Shown in pieces: positions 7,646 through 18,043 of a stretch of DNA of 64,000 bases. This DNA is from Gemmatimonadota bacterium. GTDB lineage: Bacteria; Gemmatimonadota; Gemmatimonadetes; Longimicrobiales; Gaopeijiaceae. Under the pieces are notes generated by a model, which saw only the letters and a list, made by a program, of their open reading frames with translations, ran no database searches and had not been told where the DNA came from. The stretch lies in NCBI GenBank assembly GCA_003562075.1, contig PWWP01000345.1, forward strand, positions 1 through 64,000, written 5' to 3'. The position numbers and the translations under genes are program-made. Within the stretch, counting starts at the first letter, position 1; each line of letters starts with the position of its first letter.

Positions 7646-9255
7646 CCAAGAAGACCACCTCCGGGGCACCGTCCCCGTCCGCCTCCGGTACCGAGTCCTC
7701 AACTCATGAGGCCGGCACCGACGATGAGAGCCATCTCCTCCAGGTTCGGCGTCAGAAACTGGAAGCCCTGAAGGAGAAAGGGGTGACCCCTTTCGCGTAT
7801 CAATTTGATCGAAGTCACCCCTCCCATGAGGCGATCCGACTCTTTGAGGAGGCCGAGAGCGATGAGCGGCTCGATGATCGGGGGCAGGCCGGATCCGTCC
7901 GAGTAGCAGGCCGCATTCTCAGTTGGCGAAGCCATGGAAAGAGTGCCTTTGCCCACATCGAAGACGGCTATGGACGAATCCAGCTCTACTTCCGACTGAA
8001 CGTCCTGGGGGAGGAAAGCTTCTCTGATCTGGACCTTCTGGACCTGGGGGACTGGATCGGTGTGGAAGGCCCCCTCTTCCGAACCCGGACCGGGGAGGTG
8101 ACCGTGCAGGTCTCGGACTGGACCATCCTCTCCAAGTCACTCCGGCCCCTTCCCATCGGAAAAGAGGAGGTGGACCCGGAGACGGGGGAGCGAGTGGTCC
8201 ACTCCGGCTTCTCCGACACCCAGGGCCGCTACCGACAACGCTACGCGGACCTGGCCGTACATCCGGACGTCCGGGAGACCTTCCGACTCAGGGCCCTTCT
8301 GATCCGGTCGCTCCGCTCCTTCCTGGATGAACGAGACTACCTGGAGGTTGAGACCCCCATCCTCCAGCCCGTATACGGAGGGGCGGCAGCCCGGCCTTTC
8401 ACGACCCACCACAACGCCCTGGACACCCGCCTCTACTTGAGGATCGCCGACGAGCTCTACCTGAAGCGGCTCATCGTCGGTGGGATGGAACGGGTCTATG
8501 AGATCGGCAAGGACTTCCGGAACGAGGGCATCGACCGATCCCACAATCCGGAGTTCACCATGCTGGAGTTCTACCAGGCCTTCGCTGATTACAGCGACAT
8601 GATGGATCTCGTAGAGGAGATGCTGCACAGAGCATCAGTGGAGACCACCGGGGGAGCGCAGGTCACCAGCGGCGATCACGAGATCGACTTCTCACCCCCC
8701 TTCCGACGGGTACGCTTCGTGGAGACGCTGAGCAAGGCCCTGGATCACTCCATCCATGAGCTCAGCGATGAGGAACTTCGTGAGCGGGCCCGTGGGATCG
8801 TGGGCGATGAGGCGGATCAGATGGGGCGTGGACGCCTCCTGGACAAGCTCTTCGGAGCGCTGGTGGAACCCTCCCTTGTTCAACCCACCTACGTCATGGA
8901 CTATCCGGTGGAGCTATCGCCACTGGCCAAGCTGCACAGGGACGATCCACGCCTGACCGAGCGATTTGAGCTCTTCGTGGATGGCCGGGAACTGGCCAAC
9001 GCCTTCTCCGAACTCAACGACCCTCTGGACCAACGGGGACGGTTCGAAGCCCAGGCCCGCCTCCGAGCGGCCGGCGACGACGAGACCCACCCGGTGGATG
9101 AAGACTACATCCGCGCCATGGAGTACGGGATGCCCCCCACCGGCGGGGTTGGCATCGGCATTGACCGACTGGTCATGATCCTGGCCGACAAGCCCTCCAT
9201 CCGAGACGTCATTCTCTTTCCCACTCTCCGGCCGGAGGAGGGAGCAACGGGATGA
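7642..9255 (+). CDS. lysS: Lysyl-tRNA synthetase, class II
   Basis: Charges tRNA-Lys. The 537-residue product has a roughly 30-residue Ser/Thr-rich N-terminal extension, then an OB-fold anticodon-binding domain (about residues 85-175) and a class II catalytic core. Motif 2 appears as GKDFRNEGIDRSHNPEFTM and motif 3 as GVGIGIDRLVMIL near the C terminus. Length is slightly above the usual 490-510 because of the extension. ATG 7642 shares ATGA with the prfB stop, and its own stop shares ATGA with the Lol permease, so it sits inside a coupled operon. prfB-lysS adjacency is common across bacteria. Confidence 0.96.
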   Translation: MTKKTTSGAPSPSASGTESSTHEAGTDDESHLLQVRRQKLEALKEKGVTPFAYQFDRSHPSHEAIRLFEEAESDERLDDRGQAGSVRVAGRILSWRSHGKSAFAHIEDGYGRIQLYFRLNVLGEESFSDLDLLDLGDWIGVEGPLFRTRTGEVTVQVSDWTILSKSLRPLPIGKEEVDPETGERVVHSGFSDTQGRYRQRYADLAVHPDVRETFRLRALLIRSLRSFLDERDYLEVETPILQPVYGGAAARPFTTHHNALDTRLYLRIADELYLKRLIVGGMERVYEIGKDFRNEGIDRSHNPEFTMLEFYQAFADYSDMMDLVEEMLHRASVETTGGAQVTSGDHEIDFSPPFRRVRFVETLSKALDHSIHELSDEELRERARGIVGDEADQMGRGRLLDKLFGALVEPSLVQPTYVMDYPVELSPLAKLHRDDPRLTERFELFVDGRELANAFSELNDPLDQRGRFEAQARLRAAGDDETHPVDEDYIRAMEYGMPPTGGVGIGIDRLVMILADKPSIRDVILFPTLRPEEGATG

Positions 9256-10553
9256 GTTCCGGCCCCGGCGGCGTAGTGGGAAAGGGGAAGAAGTCCAACT
9301 CCAACCGCCTCTCCTGGTTTGTCGCTCGCCGATACCTGGCTTCCAGGAAGCGGGGCCGACTCCTGTCTTTCATCACCTGGATTTCACTGGCCGGGGTCAC
9401 GGTGGGGGTGACCGCCCTCATCGTCGTCCTGGGTGTGATGAACGGGATGCAGGAAGAGCTCCGGGACAAGATCCTGGGCTCCACCCCCCATGTGCTGGTC
9501 CTGGAACATGGTCCGTCCCTCCGGATGAGCGACTGGAGGCCGGTCATGGACTCGGTTCGGACCCTCCCCAGGGTGCGAGCGGCAGCCCCCTTCATCTTGA
9601 CCAAGGTGGCCGTTCTCCGATCTGAAGAGTATGCCCAGTCTGCAGATCTCTATGGCGTCTCCCTGGAGATGGATCCGGATGAAGCCGTCACCGAGATGGA
9701 GGCGGAGATCCTCCAGGGCGTCCACGATCTGGGGCCCACCGAATCAGGTTATCCGCCTGTGGTCCTGGGAAGCCGGCTAGCCGATCGGATCGGAGCTTTC
9801 CCGGGAGACACACTCCGGGTGATCTCTCTAGAGAACATCCGGCCCAGTCCATACGGCCACCTGATTCCCACCGTCAGGGCTTTCGAGGTCTCCGGCACCT
9901 TCACCACCGGGATGTACGAATACGACGTGGGGAACATCTATGCCCCCCTGGAGGTCGTTCAGGGCCTACTGGGCATCCTGGATTCAGATCAGGTCTCCGG
10001 TCTCAGCGTCCGGATCGACGATCCGTGGGAGGCGACCGCAGTAGGGCAGTCCATCCGGGATGAGCTGTGATTCCCCTACTGGGTCCAGACCTGGATCGAC
10101 ACCAATCAATCACTCTTCGCAGCGTTGCAACTCGAGAAGCTGGCACTGGGGGTCATCCTCTTCCTTATCGTCATCGTGGCCGCCTTCAATATCGTCAGCA
10201 CGCTGGTCATGGTGGTCGTCGATCGCACCTCCGAGATCGGAATCCTGAAGAGCATGGGAATGAACGATGGACAGGTTCTCAGGGTCTTCGTACTGCAGGG
10301 GATGGCCATTGGGGTGCTGGGAACGGTCCTGGGCACGTCCCTGGGCCTGTTTCTCTCCTGGATCCTCCACCGATTCCAGATCATTCAGATTCCCCCGGAC
10401 GTCTACTTCATCGAACGACTCCCGGTCTCAGTGAATCCCGGAGACGTTCTTCTCATCATCGGGGGCAGCCTCCTCATCTCGTTGCTGGCCACAATCTACC
10501 CGGCCCTCCAGGCCTCTCGACTCCAACCTGTGGAGGCCATCAAGCATGACTGA
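9252..10553 (+). pseudogene. LolC/LolE-type lipoprotein-releasing ABC permease, interrupted by one in-frame TGA
   Basis: The inner-membrane permease of the Lol system extracts lipoproteins for outer-membrane delivery. Two track ORFs (9252-10070 and 10125-10553) are in the SAME frame, split only by TGA at 10068-10070; reading through gives about 433 codons, close to family length. The first part has the N-terminal helix and MacB-like periplasmic domain (ISLAGVTVGVTALIVVLGVMNG). Past the stop, FPYWVQTWIDTNQSLFAAL and the FtsX-type membrane domain (VVVDRTSEIGILKSMGM) follow without disturbance. One base change (for example GGA to TGA) explains it. Possibilities are a sequencing error, a recent nonsense mutation or read-through. 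The start overlaps lysS, and the stop overlaps lolD by 8 bases. Confidence 0.85.
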
Positions 10554-11322
10554 TTCGGACCGGATGCAGCCACAGGACCCCGGCGGCACGGACACTCCGG
10601 GGATGAATGCTCCCGCCCCCACGCGCCAACCGTTGGAGGCCATCCAGCTACGGCGCTCCTACACGCTGGGAGACGGGAGTGAACTCGAGGTCCTCCGGGG
10701 TGTAGATCTCACCGTCGAAGGGGGAGAGGCGGTCTCCATCATCGGGGCCAGTGGGAGCGGCAAATCAACCCTCCTGCACCTCCTGGGAGCATTGGATCGG
10801 CCCACTTCTGGCGAGGTGCGGCTGGGTGGCGTCAGCCTGGTCGGACGGCCCGGTCCCGAGCTGGCCCGGATCCGCAACCGTTTCGTGGGATTCGTCTTCC
10901 AGTTTCACCACCTACTTCGGGAGTTCACCTCCCTGGAGAACGTCATGCTTCCAGCCCTCATCGATGGGCAGGAGCGGAAGACGGCCGAAGCCCGGGCAAT
11001 GGAGCTCCTGGACGCAGTGGGACTGAGCGAGCGACTGACCCACCGCCCTTGGCAGCTCTCGGGAGGTGAACAGCAGCGGGTGGCCGTGGCCCGAGCCCTG
11101 GCCAACCACCCTGTGGTCCTCCTGGCCGACGAACCGTCAGGAAACCTGGACGGGCGAACGAGTGAGGCCCTTCACGATCTCCTCTTCCGAATCCGAGAGC
11201 AGGAAGGACTGTCCCTCGTTCTGGTCACTCACAATCGAGAACTTGCAGCCCGCGCCGACCGGACCCTGCTACTTCGGGACGGCGAACTGGAGCCAACCGA
11301 GATCTCCCGGGAGGACCGATGA
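10546..11322 (+). CDS. lolD: Lipoprotein-releasing system ATP-binding protein LolD
   Basis: ATPase that powers LolC/E-type lipoprotein release. The 258-residue chain has Walker [10 protein letters not shown] (67-75), a Q-loop (FVFQFHHLL), signature LSGGEQQR, Walker [14 protein letters not shown] and a switch His (VLVTHN). These are hallmarks of the MacB/LolD/FtsE group. About 30 residues precede the ABC fold, longer than E. coli LolD, and the start is fixed by an 8-base overlap with the permease stop. Its position directly after a LolC/E permease supports the Lol assignment over FtsE or MacB. The partner permease reads as broken, so function depends on how that stop is resolved. Confidence 0.9.
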   Translation: MTDSDRMQPQDPGGTDTPGMNAPAPTRQPLEAIQLRRSYTLGDGSELEVLRGVDLTVEGGEAVSIIGASGSGKSTLLHLLGALDRPTSGEVRLGGVSLVGRPGPELARIRNRFVGFVFQFHHLLREFTSLENVMLPALIDGQERKTAEARAMELLDAVGLSERLTHRPWQLSGGEQQRVAVARALANHPVVLLADEPSGNLDGRTSEALHDLLFRIREQEGLSLVLVTHNRELAARADRTLLLRDGELEPTEISREDR

Positions 11323-11825
11323 TCTGCGACAACTGTGGATCGGCCGAAGCCGTCATCAACCTCACGCAGATCGTGGACAACGAGATGAAGACACTCCACC
11401 TCTGCGAGAAGTGCGGTGCCGAAAAGGGAGTGGAGGGCGGCAGTTCCATGTCCGAATCCTTCCCCCTCACCGACTTCCTGGCTCAGATGGGGGAGGAAGG
11501 GCCCTCCACGTCCAGTCCCCCCCGCTCCGGCGTAACCTGTTCCTTCTGCGGGCTGGACTTCAAGACCTTCCGAGAGGTGGGACGGCTCGGGTGTCCCCAC
11601 TGCTGGACCACCTTTGAAGGACACCTTCGGGGACTCCTCCGACGGATCCATGGAAGTACCCAGCATGTGGGGAAGGTCTATCTGTCCCCTGATCCCTCCG
11701 TCTCGGAGCGGGAGAAGAAGCTGGAGGGACTGAGACGTAAACTGAAACGGGCCGTAGACCTGGAAGAATTCGAGCGGGCCGCCGAGATCCGCGATGAGAT
11801 CCGGGCTCTGGAGCCCTCGCAATGA
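11319..11825 (+). CDS. mcsA: McsA-like zinc-finger/UVR protein, activator of McsB
   Basis: In Bacillus, McsA activates the protein-arginine kinase McsB and helps target proteins to ClpCP. This 168-residue protein has CxxC pairs at the N terminus (CDNC, CEKC) and mid-protein (CSFC, CPHC), and a C-terminal UVR motif (LKRAVDLEEFERAAEIRDEI), the same architecture as McsA. It shares ATGA with both lolD upstream and mcsB downstream. The mcsA-mcsB-clpC order matches the Firmicutes ctsR operon, but no ctsR-like repressor gene is present here. Confidence 0.9.
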   Translation: MICDNCGSAEAVINLTQIVDNEMKTLHLCEKCGAEKGVEGGSSMSESFPLTDFLAQMGEEGPSTSSPPRSGVTCSFCGLDFKTFREVGRLGCPHCWTTFEGHLRGLLRRIHGSTQHVGKVYLSPDPSVSEREKKLEGLRRKLKRAVDLEEFERAAEIRDEIRALEPSQ

Positions 11826-12973
11826 GCACACAGGCCGGTGGGTCCTCAAAGCTCCCCGAACCCGGTAGCCCGGGAATGGGCTGGTTGGACGCCTCGGGGG
11901 AGTTCGCCGACATCGTGCTCTCCACCCGGGTGCGACTGGCCCGGAACGTCCAGGGCCACCCATTCGGGCCCCGAGCCATGGAGTCGGATCGGACCGCCGT
12001 CCTGAACCAGCTCCGGGGCGTACTTCCTCGAGTGCCCACCCTCTCCCACGCCGAAGTTTCGGAGTTGGGGCCCCTCCCACCCCGGGCTCGACGCCTTCTC
12101 CTGGAGCGACGTTTGGCTTCCCGGGAGCTGGTAGGTGAGAAGGGCCGAACACCCGACCGGGGTATGGCTCTCGTCCTTTCACCGGACCGGCCGGTGTCTG
12201 TGATGGTCAACGAGGAAGATCACCTGCGACTCCAGACCCTCTTCTCGGGCCTCCGAGTTCACGAGGCGTGGCAGATTCTGGACAGCCTGGATGAGGAATT
12301 GGGCCGAGAGCTCCCCTACGCCTTCCATCCTGAGTTCGGATTCCTGACGAGCTGTCCCACGAATGTGGGGACGGGGCTTCGGGCCTCGGTCCTCCTGCAC
12401 CTTCCGGCCCTGGTCCTCACGAAAGAGATCAACAAGGTCCTACAAGGGCTGACCCAGGTGGGGCTGACCTTCCGAGGCCTCTATGGGGAAGGATCGGAGG
12501 TCGTCGGAAACTTCTTCCAGCTCTCCAACCAGACCACGCTGGGCAAGAGCGAGGAAGACCTGGTGGACCACCTGGATCGGATCGTTCGACAGGTCATCGA
12601 GTACGAGACCCGGGCCCGTCAGGTCCTTCTCCGGGACGCCGCCGCAGTGACCGAAGACAAGATCTGGAGGGCCTACGGTTTACTTCGTTTCGCACGCTCC
12701 CTATCGTTCGAAGAGTTGATGAACCTGCTGAGTGGGGTTCGACTCGGAGCATCCCTGAAACTACTCCCGGGACTCCGTGTATATCCCCTGAACAAGATCA
12801 TGATATTCACCCAGCCCGCCCATCTGGAGGAAGCGGCTGGAAGGGAGCTCTCACCCAGTGAAGGCGACGCCCACCGGGCGGCCTATGTGAGGCGGATTCT
12901 CGCCTCCGAAGGAATCGTCGCTCCTGATGAGGATGGCCCCGATGACCTCTCCTCCCCCGAAGCGTCCGGGTGA
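11822..12973 (+). CDS. mcsB: Protein-arginine kinase McsB
   Basis: Phosphorylates arginines in proteins; phosphoarginine marks substrates for ClpC. The 383-residue sequence belongs to the guanido kinase fold: STRVRLARNVQGHPF near residue 38, the catalytic-Cys segment SCPTNVGTGLRAS (Cys about 178) and nucleotide-binding arginines in the following helices. It starts with an N-terminal extension of about 20 residues. ATGA coupling to mcsA and clpC placed 30 bases after its stop indicate one functional unit. Guanido kinases for free arginine or creatine also have the Cys motif, but the operon and lack of the small N-terminal substrate domain support McsB. Confidence 0.93.
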   Translation: MSTQAGGSSKLPEPGSPGMGWLDASGEFADIVLSTRVRLARNVQGHPFGPRAMESDRTAVLNQLRGVLPRVPTLSHAEVSELGPLPPRARRLLLERRLASRELVGEKGRTPDRGMALVLSPDRPVSVMVNEEDHLRLQTLFSGLRVHEAWQILDSLDEELGRELPYAFHPEFGFLTSCPTNVGTGLRASVLLHLPALVLTKEINKVLQGLTQVGLTFRGLYGEGSEVVGNFFQLSNQTTLGKSEEDLVDHLDRIVRQVIEYETRARQVLLRDAAAVTEDKIWRAYGLLRFARSLSFEELMNLLSGVRLGASLKLLPGLRVYPLNKIMIFTQPAHLEEAAGRELSPSEGDAHRAAYVRRILASEGIVAPDEDGPDDLSSPEASG

Positions 12974-13003
12974 ACCCCGGCTCAGTCCCGGTTGAGGGAT
13001 GCG

Positions 13004-15499
13004 ATGAACTACAACTTCACTGACCGAGTTCGAAAAGTCCTGGCCATGGCCCGCGACGAAGCCATCCGTCTCCAGCACGACTATGTGGGGACGGAGCACA
13101 TCCTTCTGGGGTTGATCCGGGAAGGAGAAGGCGTGGCCGCGGCGGTTCTGACCAATCTGAGCGCCGATCTGGACCAGATCCATGAGCGGATCGAAGAATC
13201 GGTCAAGCCAGGGAAGGCCACCATCGCCCTGGGAGAACTCCCGTATACATCCCGGGCGAAGAAGGTCCTGGAATTCGCCATGGCCGAGGCCCGGGAGCTG
13301 AACCACTCCTACGTAGGAACGGAACACCTTCTTCTGGGGCTCTTGCGGGAAGAAAAGGGGATTGCCGCCCAGGTCCTGAACTCGCTGGGAATCTCCCTGG
13401 AGGAGGCCCGAGCTGAGACGCTGAAGGTCCTGGGATCGGACATGGGTTCCTCCTCGGAGCCAGCAGGCATCGGGAGCGGATCCGGGTCCTCGTCCTCCAG
13501 TCCCCAGGGCGGGAAGGGAGACAAGAAATCCAAGACCCCGGCGCTGGACCATTTCTGCAGGGATCTCACCGAGCTGGCCAGCAAGGGAAAGCTGGATCCC
13601 ACCATTGGCCGTCAAGATGAGATCGACCGGGTCGTGGAGATCCTTTGCCGGCGGAAGAAGAACAACCCGGTCCTCATCGGTGAGCCCGGGGTGGGGAAGA
13701 CGGCCATCGTGGAGGGCCTGGCACAACTCATCTCCCGTGACGAGGTCACTGAGGCCCTGAAGGGCCACCGGGTCCTGGCCTTGGACATGGCGGCCGTCAT
13801 CGCCGGCACCAAGTACCGGGGACAGTTCGAGGAGCGGCTCAAGGCCGTCATGAACGAGATCTCCCAGAACAAGAATGTAGTGCTCTTCATCGACGAGCTT
13901 CACACCTTGGTAGGGGCCGGTGCGGCAGAGGGAGCCATCGATGCTTCCAACATGCTGAAACCCGCCCTGGCTCGAGGAGAACTCCAGTGCATCGGGGCAT
14001 CGACCCTGAACGAATATCGGAAGTACATCGAGAAGGACGGGGCCCTGGAGCGGCGCTTCCAGCCGGTGATCGTGGATCCCCCGGCAGTGGATGAGACAGT
14101 GGAGATCCTGAAGGGACTTCGGGGTCACTACGAAGACCACCACAAGGTGGTCATCCCCGATGACACCCTGGACGCGGCCTCCCGGCTGTCCGATCGCTAC
14201 ATCACCGATCGCTTCCTGCCGGACAAGGCCATCGACGTCATCGACGAAGCAGGGGCTCGAGCCCGCATCGCATCCCAGGTCCCACCGCCGGAGATGGATG
14301 AGCTCAAGACCGAGCAGGAAGCCATCGCCGAGCGAAAAGAGGATGCCATCCGGGATCAGGACTTCGAGAAGGCCGCAGAACTTCGGGATCAGGAGCGGGA
14401 GGTCCAGCAACGCATCCGAGACCGGAAGGCCGAGTGGGAGGAGGAGCGGAAGAAGAACCGTCCCCAGATCGAACCGGAGGACGTAGCCTTCATCGTGAGT
14501 CGCTGGACAGGCATCCCCGTCACGCGACTTCGCCAGGCTGAAACGGACCGCCTGGTGAACATGGAAGACGAGCTCCACAAACGGGTGGTGGGCCAGGATG
14601 ACGCCATTGGAGCCATCTCCCGGGCCATCCGCCGTAGTCGAGCCGGATTGAAGGACCCCCGCCGGCCCATCGGTTCGTTCATCTTCTCAGGTCCTACCGG
14701 GGTAGGGAAGACGGAGCTTGCCCGAGCCTTGGCCGAGTTCATCTTTGCCGATCGGGACGCCTTGGTCCGCGTCGACATGAGCGAATACATGGAGAAGTTC
14801 TCCGTGTCCCGCCTCATTGGAGCCCCTCCAGGCTACGTTGGATATGAAGACTCGGGAACCCTGACCAAGGCCGTTCGCCGCCGCCCGTATTCGGTGGTTC
14901 TCCTGGACGAGATCGAGAAGGCCCACCCTGACGTTTTCAACATCCTGCTTCAGGTCCTGGATGAAGGCCACCTGACGGACAACTACGGAAGGGTCATCGA
15001 CTTCAAGAACACCGTCTTGATCATGACGTCGAATCTGGGTGCACGAGACATCACCAAGGGAGGCGGTCTGGGTTTCCATACCTCCGACCCCCAGTCCAGC
15101 TACGAGGTCATGAAATCCAAGGTCCGGGAGGAGATCGAGCGTGCCTTCAACCCCGAGTTCCTGAACCGAGTGGACGACACGATTGTCTTCCACCCCTTGA
15201 GTCGAGAGCAGATCGGGGAGATTGTCCATATCCTTCTGGAGGATGTCCGGAAGCGCCTGGAAGATGAAGAACTCACGCTTCGCGTGACCGACGGGGCGGT
15301 GGACTTCCTGGTGGACCGGGGCTACGACCAGAAGTTCGGAGCCAGACCGCTCCGCCGGGCCATCCAGCGATACCTTGAAGACCCGCTCTCTGAAAAGATC
15401 CTGATCGCCGAGTTCGGCGCAGGTGCGGAAATCGAAGTGGATGTGGATCCCGACGGTGAACGTCTCACCCTGCGAGAGGCCTCTGCCACCAAGACCTGA
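13004..15499 (+). CDS. clpC: ATP-dependent Clp protease ATP-binding subunit ClpC
   Basis: A Hsp100 AAA+ unfoldase that feeds ClpP. The 831-residue chain has the double Clp N domain ([29 protein letters not shown] and its repeat), AAA-1 with GEPGVGKT near 226, a middle region with a UVR motif ([19 protein letters not shown]) that binds adaptors such as McsA/McsB, and AAA-2 with GPTGVGKT near 562. ATG 13004 has GAGGG five bases upstream; the track start is an upstream TTG that overlaps this site. The UVR-containing M domain distinguishes ClpC from ClpA and ClpB. ClpP is not in the window. Confidence 0.96.
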   Translation: MNYNFTDRVRKVLAMARDEAIRLQHDYVGTEHILLGLIREGEGVAAAVLTNLSADLDQIHERIEESVKPGKATIALGELPYTSRAKKVLEFAMAEARELNHSYVGTEHLLLGLLREEKGIAAQVLNSLGISLEEARAETLKVLGSDMGSSSEPAGIGSGSGSSSSSPQGGKGDKKSKTPALDHFCRDLTELASKGKLDPTIGRQDEIDRVVEILCRRKKNNPVLIGEPGVGKTAIVEGLAQLISRDEVTEALKGHRVLALDMAAVIAGTKYRGQFEERLKAVMNEISQNKNVVLFIDELHTLVGAGAAEGAIDASNMLKPALARGELQCIGASTLNEYRKYIEKDGALERRFQPVIVDPPAVDETVEILKGLRGHYEDHHKVVIPDDTLDAASRLSDRYITDRFLPDKAIDVIDEAGARARIASQVPPPEMDELKTEQEAIAERKEDAIRDQDFEKAAELRDQEREVQQRIRDRKAEWEEERKKNRPQIEPEDVAFIVSRWTGIPVTRLRQAETDRLVNMEDELHKRVVGQDDAIGAISRAIRRSRAGLKDPRRPIGSFIFSGPTGVGKTELARALAEFIFADRDALVRVDMSEYMEKFSVSRLIGAPPGYVGYEDSGTLTKAVRRRPYSVVLLDEIEKAHPDVFNILLQVLDEGHLTDNYGRVIDFKNTVLIMTSNLGARDITKGGGLGFHTSDPQSSYEVMKSKVREEIERAFNPEFLNRVDDTIVFHPLSREQIGEIVHILLEDVRKRLEDEELTLRVTDGAVDFLVDRGYDQKFGARPLRRAIQRYLEDPLSEKILIAEFGAGAEIEVDVDPDGERLTLREASATKT

Positions 15500-15502
15500 G
15501 GA

Positions 15503-17977
15503 ATGACGTTGACTTACCTTTTCCGGTCGCTCCGGTGGAGAGCCGCAACACCGGCTCTGGCCGGAGCGATCGCGCTTTTTCTGATCCTTCCCGCGGTAGT
15601 TCACGCCCAAGTCCCTGACGACCTCCCTGCTGAAGCACTCAGTGCAGGGGTCGTTGTGGACTCAATCCAGGTGGAGGGGAACCAATGGGTCGAGAGTAAT
15701 CTCATCATTGGTACAATCGGTCTATCCACCGGATCCACCATAACCTTCGTGGATATCCAGGATGCGGAGCGCCGGCTCTGGGCAACGGGTCGGTTCCGTG
15801 ACATCCAGGTCTTCGCACGAGGTGGAAGCACCGATGACGATCCGGTCATCCTGACCTTCCGAGTGGAGGAGAACCCCATCATTTCCAGCCTTCGATTCGA
15901 AGGTCTCCGGAATGTGAGTGAGCGGGACGTCCGGGATGAATCGGAACTCCGCACTGGAGAACCCTACTCTGCTCAGAAGGCGGTCCTCGCCAAGGCCATC
16001 ATTCGGGAGAAACTGGCCGATCGGGGCATTCCGTTCGCTCAGATCGAGGAACGGCAGGTTCCGCTGGAGGATACCGAGGGTGAGGTGGAGTTGGTCTTCC
16101 AGGTTACGGAGGGTACCCGGGTGGTGGTCTCCCAGGTGGCCTTCGACGGGAACGAGGTCTTCTCCGATTCGGAGCTGCGGAGCGTCCTCTCCACCCGCCA
16201 GGAAGGATTCTGGTGGTTCCGCTCGGGTGAGTTCCATGAGGAGACCCTGGACGACGATCTCCGGGATCGGCTCCCTGAGTTCTACGCAGCCAACGGATAC
16301 CTGGACTTCCAGGTCTTGGGAGACACCCTCATCATCGATCAGGATTCGGGGAAATCCCGTCTCGAGGTGATGGTGGATGAGGGGCCCCAATACCGAATCG
16401 CCGACTTCTCGGTGGCAGGCAATCGTCGGTTCCCGGCGCAGGAGCTCGAACGCTACTACTCCCAGGAGGAGGGCGGCCTTCTCCGTTCATTGGGCATCGG
16501 TCGGGACCGGACCGACGGAGCACCTGTCTTCGATCGGACCGCCTTCCGCGACGCTACTGAGCAGGTCGAACAGCTCTACCGGAACCAGGGCTACCTCTAC
16601 GTCCAGGTCCAACCACTCATCGACCGCCTTCCGCCGGAAGAAGAGGGAGGAAACCCCAGGGTCCAGCTCACCTGGAGGGTGGAGGAAGGCCAGCCGGCAT
16701 ACATCCGGCGCATCAATATCAAGGGAAACACCTTCACCCACGACCGGGTGATCCGGGAACAGATCGCTCTCCTTCCGGGAGACATATACTCTGAGGAACG
16801 CGTCCTGAGAAGCTACCAGTCCATCTCCGGACTGGGGTTCTTCGAGACCCCCCTTCCGTTCCCCGACATCCAGCCGGATCCCGAAACGGGAGACGTGGAC
16901 ATCACGTTCCAGGTGGAGGAACAACAGACCGGTTCGATCAACTTTGGTACCTCCATGGGTGGGGCTACCGGCGTGGCCGGATTCCTGGGATACGAGCAGC
17001 CGAACCTCTTCGGGCAGGCCAAGTCCGGCAGTCTCCGATGGGACTTCGGCCGGTACCAGAACAACTTCCAGCTGCAATACACCGACCCATCCCTCTGGCA
17101 GAGCCGCATCAGTGGGTCCGTGTCCCTCTTCCGAGCCCGAGATCGCTTCTTCAGCTTCGCTACAGGTGAACAGGTCCGAACCGGGGGATTGACCCGATTC
17201 GGCCTCCCCATTCCCGGATCCCTGTACTCCCGGGTCTTCCTGGGCTACAACCTCTCCCGGACCGATTATCGACTCCGGGAAGGTGCAGAGGACACGTCCC
17301 TCTTCGGACGGCCACCGGGAACCCAGAGCGCAGTGAGCCTGGGAGTCACACGCAGGACGCAGGATCACCCCATCTTTCCCACCGTGGGCTCGCATCTGTC
17401 CTTTGACAACACCTTCAGTGGTGGAGTCCTGGGAGGCGATGGAGATTTCACCAAGCACGAGCTCCGGGGAGAATGGTGGGTGCCGGTGGGGCGGATCGGC
17501 GGGGAGCAACCAGGATCGCGCCCCATCATCTTCGCCCTGGGCCTTCGGGCCGAAGGGGGCGCCATCTTCGGTGACGCAGGAAACTTCCCCTTCGATCGTT
17601 TCTGGCTGGGTGGTGTACAGTTTGGAGAGTCACTCCGGGGATATGAAGAGACCACCATCACGCCCCAGGGCTACTTCTCCAGAGGATCGGGCCAGATCAA
17701 TGACATCGATCGGCTGGGGGACACCTACATGACCATGGGAGCCGAGTACGCGGTCCGGCTCAACGACAATATCTCTGTTTCCGCCTTCTACGAGGCCGGG
17801 AACGTTTGGAGACATCCCCGGGAGGTAGACCCGTCACGGATGTTCAGGGGAGCAGGTCTGGGGGTCCAGCTCGTGACGCCCTTCGGCCCCATCGGGCTGG
17901 ACTATGCCTACGGGTTCGACAAGACGGTCCCGGGGTGGCAGCTCCACTTCCGGATGGGCGGCACCGGGGCATTCTGA
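15503..17977 (+). CDS. bamA: Outer-membrane protein assembly factor BamA
   Basis: The central pore of the BAM complex, which inserts beta-barrels into the outer membrane. The 824-residue precursor has a signal peptide (ALAGAIALFLILPAVVHAQ), about five POTRA repeats (roughly 45-435, each ending in segments such as VDSIQVEGNQWVESNLI and RINIKGNTFTHDRVI) and a 16-strand Omp85 barrel with a C-terminal HFRMGGTGAF. It lies three bases after clpC with GAGGA abutting ATG 15503; TTG 15509 would give better spacing. The ompH gene follows, the widely conserved bamA-ompH-lpxD arrangement. Confidence 0.95.
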   Translation: MTLTYLFRSLRWRAATPALAGAIALFLILPAVVHAQVPDDLPAEALSAGVVVDSIQVEGNQWVESNLIIGTIGLSTGSTITFVDIQDAERRLWATGRFRDIQVFARGGSTDDDPVILTFRVEENPIISSLRFEGLRNVSERDVRDESELRTGEPYSAQKAVLAKAIIREKLADRGIPFAQIEERQVPLEDTEGEVELVFQVTEGTRVVVSQVAFDGNEVFSDSELRSVLSTRQEGFWWFRSGEFHEETLDDDLRDRLPEFYAANGYLDFQVLGDTLIIDQDSGKSRLEVMVDEGPQYRIADFSVAGNRRFPAQELERYYSQEEGGLLRSLGIGRDRTDGAPVFDRTAFRDATEQVEQLYRNQGYLYVQVQPLIDRLPPEEEGGNPRVQLTWRVEEGQPAYIRRINIKGNTFTHDRVIREQIALLPGDIYSEERVLRSYQSISGLGFFETPLPFPDIQPDPETGDVDITFQVEEQQTGSINFGTSMGGATGVAGFLGYEQPNLFGQAKSGSLRWDFGRYQNNFQLQYTDPSLWQSRISGSVSLFRARDRFFSFATGEQVRTGGLTRFGLPIPGSLYSRVFLGYNLSRTDYRLREGAEDTSLFGRPPGTQSAVSLGVTRRTQDHPIFPTVGSHLSFDNTFSGGVLGGDGDFTKHELRGEWWVPVGRIGGEQPGSRPIIFALGLRAEGGAIFGDAGNFPFDRFWLGGVQFGESLRGYEETTITPQGYFSRGSGQINDIDRLGDTYMTMGAEYAVRLNDNISVSAFYEAGNVWRHPREVDPSRMFRGAGLGVQLVTPFGPIGLDYAYGFDKTVPGWQLHFRMGGTGAF

Positions 17978-18043
17978 TCTTCGACCGGCTCCGGGCAGGA
18001 CCGGGGAGCGGATCCAAATTCCAACCTTTTGGAGAGTTCATCA

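Noticed and set aside
10068-10110. Selenocysteine insertion at the Lol permease TGA
   Set aside because: No convincing bacterial SECIS hairpin follows (only 4-bp pairings), and the family has no redox role at this site.
12851-14578. 575-residue minus-strand ORF opposite mcsB and clpC
   Set aside because: It lies fully antisense to strongly supported genes, its sequence has no recognisable motif, and long antisense frames are expected in GC-rich coding DNA.
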